Assembly: GCA_963921195.1 (NCBI GenBank)
Contig: OY992537.1
Span: 131,090,694-131,154,693 of the forward strand
Direction: 5' to 3'
Length of the DNA: 64,000 nucleotides
From: Pegoplata infirma
Taxonomy: Eukaryota > Arthropoda > Insecta > Diptera > Anthomyiidae
The notes beneath the pieces are model-generated. The model was not told where the DNA came from. It saw only the letters and a list, made by a program, of their open reading frames with translations, and ran no database searches. Positions 57,107-64,000 of this stretch are shown here, piece by piece. Position numbers and translations under genes: made by a program. Position 1 is the stretch's first letter. Each line of letters opens with the position of its first letter.

Positions 57107-57574
57107 ATTCGGCTGTGCCGAATCTTTTATACTCTCCAAAATGTTAAAAACAATATAAAAAAAATCCAGATGCGTCTTTTTTTTTGGGGGGGGGGGTTGG
57201 TGGGAGACGTTAGGGGGCACCTTCCCCTTGCGATTTTCAACTTTTTCTGAGATAAGAATGTTGCATTTGCTTAGCAAAAGTACAAAAAACTCTGCAAAAA
57301 ATGTGCTTTTTCTTTTTCCCATTTTCCAACTTAACCTGCCTAGGAATATAAGACATATTCGTGCCAAACATCGGAAGTCTAGCTCTTTTATTTTGGACTG
57401 TATCGTGTCCTCTACAGACGGACAGACGGACGGAGGGACATCGCTAGAATGTCTTAGAATCGATCACTGATCAATAAAATATATACTTTATGGGGTCTTA
57501 GACCGATATTTCGATGCGTTACACACGGAATGACAAAGTGAGTATACCCCCATACCGCGGTTGGAGGGTATAAA
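57107..57574 (-). mobile_element. HINE-like family 1 copy
   Basis: Hairpin ATTCGGCTGTGCCGAAT (57107-57123), then TATACTCTCC, body in inverse order, ending GGTTGGAGGGTATA at 57574. Very similar to 1-478, including a G run near 57187. Confidence 0.7.
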
Positions 57575-57639
57575 AATGACGTATACGGACCGACGCCAAT
57601 CAGCACGAGGTTTGCCAGGAGGCAATTCATTCACAAAAA

Positions 57640-58060
57640 GATATATTATTTGGGGCCAGTATTAGGCCGGCGGCGTTATTGGTCCGCACTTTTTTTAAAA
57701 TGTCGTTAATGATGACAACCGATTTATTTTTTCCCAAATTAAACAAAATGGAGGTAGACGACATGTGGTTCCAACAGGACAGGGATACTTGCCACACAGT
57801 CAGCCGCACGATGTAAATTCTGCAAAAACGATTTAAGGGCATGTTATTAATCTCTCGCAGAGGTGACTTGAAGAGGCCATCAAAATCGTGATATTTAAGT
57901 GCTATTGACTTCTTTTTGTGGACTTTTCTGAAGAGAAATATGCCAGTAAGCCGCAATCCAACAATGTTCTTAAAGCTAATATAACCACTGTCTTCATGCA
58001 AATTCGTGCGAATCTATGCGGTAGAGTCGTTGAATTACGAACCCCTCGAATCCGTCCTTT
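57640..58060 (+). pseudogene. Tc1/mariner-superfamily transposase relic
   Basis: The frame starting at 57748 reads MEVDDMWFQQDRDTCHTVSR, then after a stop ILQKRF...LISRRGDLKRP, then after another stop AIDFFLWTFLKRN. WFQQD.(A)TCHT and DFFLW are the second and third catalytic-region motifs of mariner-type transposases. At least two in-frame stops and loss of the N-terminal half make it dead. Upstream 57650-57747 reads in another frame as the preceding part of the domain. Confidence 0.75.
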
Positions 58061-58088
58061 TTGACTAAAAATGCTAAAACTTATCAAA

Positions 58089-58600
58089 ACAAGTAAGAAA
58101 ATTATAGTCGGTAAAGACCATAGAATTCCCTTCAACAGTTCTTGTCGGAAAATGTATCTATAGTCCAAGGAGAAACCGACCGTATTCATGTTTGGTAAGA
58201 TCTTTATTTAGTGTAGACAAAACATTTAAATCAAATTTGTTTAAATGAATTTGTTGCCAGTAGACAGTTATTACACTGTACAACAATTTCAAACTTTTTT
58301 CAAATTACGAGTTTCCGACGATTGATTCTGGTAGAGGAGAACAAAACAAAATACATCTCAGATGTAAAGAAAACATAGTTTAATATACCGATATGCTGCA
58401 AGAATAGGCCAAAGCTGAGAAACTTTAAACGTCTCTAAATAAAATTCCGATGTGATCTTTCCAAACGCCGATAAACGTATACTTTTTTTTTGGTATCCTC
58501 TACCAAAATCAATCGTTGGAACTCCGTAATTTTTTTAAGTGTTGTACTGTGCTATCAGTCGAAATTTTTATTTGGTTACTAAGCCCAAGAATTGTCTGTA
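58089..58600 (-). mobile_element. HINE-like family 2 copy with nested CACTGTACAACA foldback
   Basis: It begins ACAAGTAAGAAAATTATAGTCGGT (minus-strand 3' end) at 58089. A foldback (about 58272-58555; CACTGTACAACAATTTC / AAGTGTTGTACTGTG, with GATTGATTCTGGTAGAGGA / CCTCTACCAAAATCAATCG) interrupts it. Confidence 0.55.
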
Positions 58601-58602
58601 TG

Positions 58603-59533
58603 CACTGTGCAACAAGGGTCATCGAGTGTATCTGGAATGATACCAAAAACATAAAAGTAGACTATAAGTAGACCAAAACTCAGCGATACAATGGACTATT
58701 TGAAGTCTGAGCGCCATAAACTTGCCTATTTCTTTATTTAGGCATGCAGAGTGGATCGATTTTAGCGTTTTGACGAAATTTGTTCCGGCTCACCGACAGA
58801 TGTGTAGGAATATATGTAAATACAAAATGTCATCTTCTGCTGCCTCCAAAATTATTATTTATTTAAAACAAGTAAGAAAATTATAGTCGGTCAAGACCGA
58901 CCATATGATACCCTACACCAGTGTTTTCCGGAAAATAGGTCCCAAGTCCAAACATAGACCGATTGGATTTATCTTTCGTTAGATCTTTAATTAGTGTAGA
59001 AAACACACAAAAACAAAATTTGAGTGAAATTGGCTTATTTGTGATGCCAATAGACGGATTCAGTAAATATCGGGAGAAATTTTTATATGGGTATAAGTCC
59101 AAAAATGATCCAATTATATTCAGAATTTATTATGCCACCAAAGAACACGGTTAAATTCTACAATCAAAATTTTGATCAAATAAATCCTATTTTCATGAGT
59201 TTTGATTTATGTGAATATCGGGAGGGTGGTTTGTATGGGGACTACAAGAAAAACAAGTCCGATTCCTTTAAAATTTGGAATGATGATTTGTGAATACAAA
59301 ATATGTTTACCTACCAAGTTTCGAAAGGATACCTATTATAAAACGGAGTCATTTGAGCTTAATTATAAAGGGACGTTTGTATGGGGGCTAGGTCAAAGCA
59401 TGGACAGATTTTTTCCAATTTCAATAGGCTTCGTCCTTGGGCCAAAGAAAGCTTCAGAAAGGGATTCTGAGTCGATCGGTATACTTGAAAGTGGGTTGAG
59501 TGCATTGAGGCTCATTTTCTTGTTGCACAGTGT
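58603..59533. mobile_element. Element with CACTGTGCAACAAG ends upstream of UGT C
   Basis: CACTGTGCAACAAG at the left and its inverse CTTGTTGCACAGTG at the right. A second HINE-like family 2 copy (minus strand, from 58868, ACAAGTAAGAAAATTATAG, hairpin GGTCAAGACCGACC) fills most of it. It ends 30 bp before the conserved UGT C promoter block. Confidence 0.65.
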
Positions 59534-59563
59534 AAGCAGAGAGACCCCAATCTAAAAATATTA

Positions 59564-59673
59564 AAATAAAGCCTCTCGGAAAGTGTGTTTTAGAGTATAG
59601 TATAGATATGGATTATAAATCGAAGACAACATAAATATAACAACCCACGCCGATAAAGTTGTTAGTATATAAT
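59564..59673 (+). promoter_or_regulatory. UGT C promoter block
   Basis: AAAATAAAGCCTCTCGGAAAG, GATATGGATTATAAATCGA, ACCCACGCCGATAAAG (GATA-like), TTGTTAG and TATATAAT (59666-59673, 36-43 bp before the ATG). Collinear with the UGT B block. Confidence 0.75.
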
Positions 59674-59708
59674 AAAACCTGGCCGGTGTAACATCAACGA
59701 CAACTACA

Positions 59709-60409
59709 ATGGGCCAAACAAAATTATCGTTATTTAGCGTTCTAGTGCTCGTGTGTGTGTCATGGCAAATGACAACTCCAGTAAATGGCGCCAACATTTT
59801 GGGTCTGTTTACAAGTCACAGCCCCTCTCACTTAATTGCTCACATGTCTTTGGCTAAAGTTTTAGCTGAACAGGGCCACAATGTCACAGTAGTTGCATCT
59901 CAAGTACCTAAAGTTAATCATGAAAAGATCAATTTGATTTTAATACAACCCACCGAAGAACAAGAACAACAAATTCATGAATCAATGACTGGAATGAGTA
60001 ATAAGAAAAACAATGTAGTGACATTAGTACGGAACTTTTTCGGCTCCCTAAAAATATTCATCGATTTACAAGCTGAAATGTTACAAGATCCCCGTTTTAC
60101 TGTTCTTTACGAAAATCCGGATACAAAATTCGACTTAGTTATTCAAGGATATTTTATGAACTCCTATCAGTTAGGTGTTGCCGCTAAATTTAATGCCCCT
60201 CTTATTGTAAGTTGGCTGGGCCTTCCAGGGTTATTTACCAATAAATTGGTTGGTAATCCAAGTGAACTCTCATATGTACCAGATATGAATATGACCCTAA
60301 AATTGGGTGAAAAAATGCAGTTTTTACAACGTCTTCAAAATTTTGTTTCGAACATACTTTTTAATTTATTTAAAGCATTGCTTGATATTCGTATGAAAAC
60401 TTTTTACAA
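59709..60409 (+). CDS. UGT C exon 1
   Basis: MGQTKLSLFSV start; donor TTTACAA|GTAAGT at 60409/60410, two codon bases carried over, as in UGT B. Confidence 0.92.
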
Positions 60410-60664
60410 GTAAGTTGAGCTATGACAATTTTTTTTTTCAAATACTTATTCTAATGATTACATTGTATTGATTTTAATTTATTAATTTATAGTGCACTCT
60501 TTCCTAATGATGGAACATTTCCCTCTTTGAGTGATATGGAAAAGAATGTGTCGTTAGTGTTTTGTAATAGTCACTTTTCTGAGGGCCCCATACGACCCAA
60601 CGTACCTGCTTTTGTAGAAATTGGTGGTATACAAATTAAGGATACACCTGATCCATTACCAGAG
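59709..60664 (+). CDS. UDP-glycosyltransferase C (5' part, exons 1-2)
   Basis: Exons 59709-60409 and 60493-60664 give 873 nt, 291 codons, in frame and unbroken. They encode the signal peptide (to VNG-A), the acceptor domain with SPSHL (catalytic His) and ENPDTKFDLVIQG (partner Asp), and the exon 2 segment ending DTPDPLPE. The third exon with the sugar-donor site, membrane helix and stop is not found in the remaining 3.3 kb; given 4-17 kb second introns in B and A it probably lies to the right of the window. Intron 1 is 83 nt. It cannot be decided here whether C is complete or a 5' remnant. Closest to UGT B. Confidence 0.88.
60493..60664 (+). CDS. UGT C exon 2
   Basis: Acceptor AATTTATAG ending at 60492, donor CAGAG|GTAAGT at 60664/60665; 172 nt as in A and B. 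Confidence 0.92.
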
Positions 60665-60699
60665 GTAAGTTTAAAAATAAATATTTGTAAATTAACAAG

Positions 60700-61140
60700 A
60701 TAAACGACCCATGTCATTACTGTATACCTTATCTGGTAATAAGTCATCATTACCTACTGGATTACCTGGTAATGAGTCCTCACTACCCGCATTATTGCCT
60801 TAAGTACTTGACCTCTCATGATGTTAATTTTTTTTTGCCTGGGTGATCAGAATGGCGATTTCCTGCAAAATCTTAATTTTCTTTTTTAGAAAAATTACAG
60901 TGTGCAACAAAAAAACAACAAAATCGTATATACTTTTCTTCTCTCGTCGAGAAGATCACTAAAATGCCCATCTAACTTGCCAGACACCTTCAAATTCTAA
61001 AGATATTGTCAAAAAAAGTTTTTTTTTGGGAATTTTTTTAATAAATCAAGTGTAAGTCACAAACTTTTCAACTGATTTTCAATTTTTGAACAGTTTCTGA
61101 TAGAAGAAGGATAGGGCTTTTAATGTAGGTGAATTGGTCA
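60700..61140. repeat. Repeat fragments in UGT C intron 2
   Basis: 60705-60845 contains TACCTGGTAATGAG/TACCTTATCTGGTAATAAG words and ends GCCTGGGT, like a worn CCCAGCA-type element. 60895-60912 is a CAGTGTGCAACAA end. 60960-61130 is the inverse of the repeat at 3660-3810. Confidence 0.5.
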
Positions 61141-61540
61141 ATAGGGTGGCTCGTTTTTGGGCTTTTCTCTCTGATCAAATTCTAATACCCGCCAAAAGTG
61201 TCGGTTCCCTAAGGGTAACTCACATGCAAAATATAACTCCGATCGGAGTTTATCTTCTGTCTCCACTTTGAGCCTCAAAATTGGGGTTTTTGCAAAAACG
61301 GACTTTAAAAAAAAATTAAAATTTAAGTTTTTTTATTAAAGTAATTAAAAAATTATTTTTGTATAATATTTGATCGTAAATACACTCAAAATAAATTCTC
61401 TGTCCAATCAGCAGAAAAATCTGCTGAAAATACACCCATTTTGAGCCATATGAGAAATCTGCTGATTTTAGCAGACACGGTTTGCTAAATATCTGTCATA
61501 AGACGTGAATAAATATAACAATAAAAAAAAAAAAAAAACA

Positions 61541-61615
61541 TACGGCGCCAGCCAGCATCGAACTCGCCACCTTCCGATTTGAAAGCACACTTCTTAACCA
61601 CTACGCTACGGAAGC
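61541..61615 (-). repeat. tRNA-like Pol III element 5
   Basis: On the minus strand: A box CGTAGCGTAGTGGTTAAG (61593-61610), B box GCGAGTTCGATGC (61555-61567), and downstream a run of 16 T (61523-61538). No good acceptor stem. It lies inside 61383-62170. Confidence 0.55.
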
Positions 61616-61737
61616 TTATACTTTTATCTGGCGTTTTAGTTATTAAACATGTGTGACATTTTGCTATGTTTATACTGATTTTGTTTGCTGAATTTCATTA
61701 TTTTGTTAAGAAATTTTTTTATATAAAAAAAAAAGCA

Positions 61738-61945
61738 GAACAGATTGTCAGCAGATTGCTCTGCTGAAATCAGCAGATTGATCTGCTGAAATCAGCAGAA
61801 ATATCTGCTGATTTTAGCAGAAAAATCTGCTGATTTTAGCAGAAAAAATCTGCTGATTTCAGCAGAATAATCTGCTGATTTCAGCAGAACAATCTGCTGA
61901 TTTCAGCAGAACAATCTGCTGATTTTAGCAGAGCAATCTGCTGAC
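61738..61945. repeat. TCTGCTGATTTCAGCAGA satellite array
   Basis: About nine tandem units of 21-22 bp with the core TCTGCTGATTTYAGCAGA, each unit itself palindromic, forming the core of the 61383-62170 element. The CTGCTGA/TCAGCAG word also occurs at the element's ends (61410-61480, 62088-62105). Confidence 0.93.
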
Positions 61946-63773
61946 AATCTGTTCTGCTTTTTTTTTTATATAAAAAAATTTCTTGAAAAAATAATGAAAT
62001 TCAGCAAACAAAATCAGTATAAACATAGTAAAATGTCTGTTATTTTCTTAAACTAAATGACAGAGATTTAACTAAAAATATCCTTCTCAGCAGAACAATC
62101 TGCTAAAAGATTGCTAATTCAAATTGAAAGTCGTTTTACAGATTTTTTGACAGAGTTTTTCTTTTGAGTGTACTTAAATATGAAATTTAAAGATTTTACG
62201 ATATCATTAACCCGTTCAAACTTGATACCAAAAAAATGCCATGATTTTGGGGGCATTCTCAAAACACTTTTTTCAAAATTTTAAAATTTTATTAAAATAT
62301 ATACAATTTTTTCTTCATAAATTGGAGGAGAAAATTGTGAAATATGGTGGGTATCCATCCGACCACTTTTCTGAAATCGCGGGGGGAAGTTAGGGGATTT
62401 CAAGGAAATGTTGGTTTTATCAATAATTTGGATTAATAAAATCTTATAAATTTAATTTTTTGGCAAATTAACGGTTTTATGGTGTCGTGGCATTTTATTA
62501 GATAACTGTAAGTCTGTCATGAAAATTTAGCGATCTAGGACGTCTTTAACCCACATTGGTTGGGGATCAAAAATGACCCCCGCAGAAAATTTGAAGTTTA
62601 GAGCTTTAAGTTTGTGCTATAAACAAGTATAAAATGGCTTTTGTGTTTTGTACCCCAACTATTATTTTGTATTAATATATTATCTTTAAAAAAATCGTAA
62701 CCCCTTTTTGGTAGGGGGTCAAAAATTACCCATTCAGTAAAAAATATATATTTTGTTGATATCAAAAAATTCAAGCGCTATGCCTAAAAGTTTTTGTAGG
62801 GGTCATTTTTGACCCCGGGTCAACGTAGGTTAAAGATATCTTAAATTGGTAAGATTTTTGGGCTGATTTAAAGTTATCTAATAGATTGCCACAAATTAGT
62901 TTTCTATAAAAAAATAAAAAAAAAATTATTGGATGGGTCATTTTTGACCCCCTACCAAGAAGGGTTAACGATTTTTTTAAAGATAACATATTAATACGAA
63001 ATAATAGTTGGGCTACAAAACACAAAAGCCGTGTTATACTTGTTTACAACACAAAATTTAAGCTCTAAACTTAAAATTTTCTGCAGGGGTCATTTTTGAC
63101 CCCCAGCCAATGTGGGTTAAAGACGTCCTAGATCAGTAAGATTTCATGACAGACTTAAAGTTATTTAATAGAATGCCACGACACCAAAAAACTGATAATT
63201 TGCTCAAAAATTAAATTTATAAGATTTTATTAATCCAAATTATTGATAAAACCAACATTACTTTAAAATCCGCTAACTTCCACCCGCGATTCCCGAAAAG
63301 TGGTCCGACGGATATACCCCATATTTCGCATTTTTCTTCTCCAAGGTTTTCTTAATGAATTTAGAAAGAAAAATTTATAAATTTAAATTTTTTTTTAATA
63401 AAATTTTCAAATTTTGAAAAAATGTGTTTTCAGAACGCCCCCAAAATCATGCTATTTTTTGGTATCAAGTTTGCACGGGTAAATGATATCGTAAAATCTT
63501 TAAATTTCATATTTAAGTATTTACGATCAAATATTATACAAAAATATTTTTTTAATTATTTTAATAAAAAAACTTAAAATATATATTTTTTTTAAGTCAT
63601 TTTTTGCAAAAACCCCAATTTTTTGGCTGAAAGTGGAGACAGAAGATAAACTCCGATCGGAGTGATATTTTGCATGTGAGTTACCCTTAGGCCCAGCCAC
63701 CCTATTTTACACATTTAATTTATATTATATTAAATTAAAAACCTAATGCCGCGTCTCAAAGACCGTATCGACT

Positions 63774-64000
63774 AGAGATGGGCGCTGGTCACGTGATTTG
63801 CGTGATTCACGTGAATCACGTGTGAGTGATTTTCATTTCAATCACGTGATTGTGAGTGAGTGTGAGTTGAAAAAAAATCTAAGTGAGTGATTAGTGAGTG
63901 AGTCATTTATTTTTTGCGTGAGTTTGCGTGATTAGATTTTTTGATTTGCCAAATTTTTTTTAAATTTTTTGTAAAAAAATTTTTTTTTAATTTTTTTTTT
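63774..64000. repeat. TAGAGATGGGC element, CACGTGA-rich, cut by window end
   Basis: It starts TAGAGATGGGCGCTGGTCAC, then many overlapping TCACGTGATT/AATCACGTGA and GTGAGTGAGT words. The same start occurs at 21151 and 32661 inside the CCCAGCA elements. The right end is outside the window. Confidence 0.6.

Larger units (their letters stand above)
61383..62170. mobile_element. 788-bp TA-flanked palindromic element with internal satellite
   Basis: CACTCAAAATAAA... and ...TTCTTTTGAGTG, with TA on both sides (61381-61382, 62171-62172). The matching position in the other foldback arm (63518-63519) has a single TA, proving the boundaries. Inner arms (TTTATACTGATTTTGTTTGCTG / CAGCAAACAAAATCAGTATAAA) flank a satellite array, and a tRNA-like element is in the left half. 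Confidence 0.92.
61141..63705. mobile_element. 2.6-kb foldback with ATAGGGTGGC ends
   Basis: ATAGGGTGGCTCG at the left and the inverse of GCCACCCTAT at the right, then collinear inverted arms: GGGTAACTCACATGCAAAATAT, CTCCGATCGGAGTTTATCTTC, 'caaaaatgaccccc'. The central part repeats GGGGTCAAAAATGACCCC-like words. The left arm is longer by the 788-bp insertion at 61383-62170. Confidence 0.88.

Noticed and set aside
61738..61945. CRISPR-like array of regularly spaced repeats
   Set aside because: Units are contiguous palindromic satellites with no unique spacers, in a eukaryotic genome.
60665..64000. UGT C exon 3
   Set aside because: No sequence encoding DIAKFLDSA or the donor-binding signature is present; the region is a foldback with nested elements.

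Overview
The window reads as AT-rich nuclear DNA of a higher (cyclorrhaphan, probably calyptrate) fly. It holds introns with GT..AG borders, AATAAA poly(A) signals, a recognisable Cyt-b5-r orthologue, insect UDP-glycosyltransferases (UGTs), fly-type LINE and mariner relics, and dense layers of Helitron-like, hAT-like and TA-flanked palindromic elements. Only about 5.5 kb is coding; the rest is introns and intergenic DNA built almost wholly from nested transposable elements.

Layout. 1-2.1 kb: repeats, a tRNA-like Pol III element and a LINE 3' end. 2.2-8.9 kb: a complete four-exon Cyt-b5-r gene (cytochrome b5 domain plus fatty-acid-desaturase-like membrane domain), introns filled with repeats. 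9-23.3 kb: an intergenic repeat desert with an hAT-like element of 3.5 kb bounded by an 8-bp duplication, and a Helitron inserted in a palindromic element. 23.4-64 kb: a head-to-tail cluster of three UGT genes on the + strand. UGT A (23487-42954) and UGT B (49446-55187) are complete three-exon genes. UGT C (59709 onward) has exons 1 and 2 here; its last exon lies beyond the right edge.

The three UGTs have the same exon phases, a 172-nt exon 2, a 759-nt exon 3 (A and B) and a near-identical core promoter (TATATAAT about 43-46 bp before the start, with a GATA-like motif just upstream in A and C). Introns differ greatly in size (intron 2: 16.8 kb in A, 4.1 kb in B) because of nested insertions. 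The encoded enzymes should be ER-membrane glycosyltransferases conjugating small lipophiles; the substrate cannot be told from sequence.

The most informative structure is in the repeats: several insertions can be dated and bounded inside the window because an uninterrupted copy of the target is also present (Helitron 19493-20939; palindromic element 61383-62170; hAT-like 52653-53911). A recurring class of TA-flanked, internally palindromic elements contains its own satellite arrays, and two of them contain tRNA-like A-box/B-box sequences. All repeat family names are inferred from termini and duplications; no search was run.
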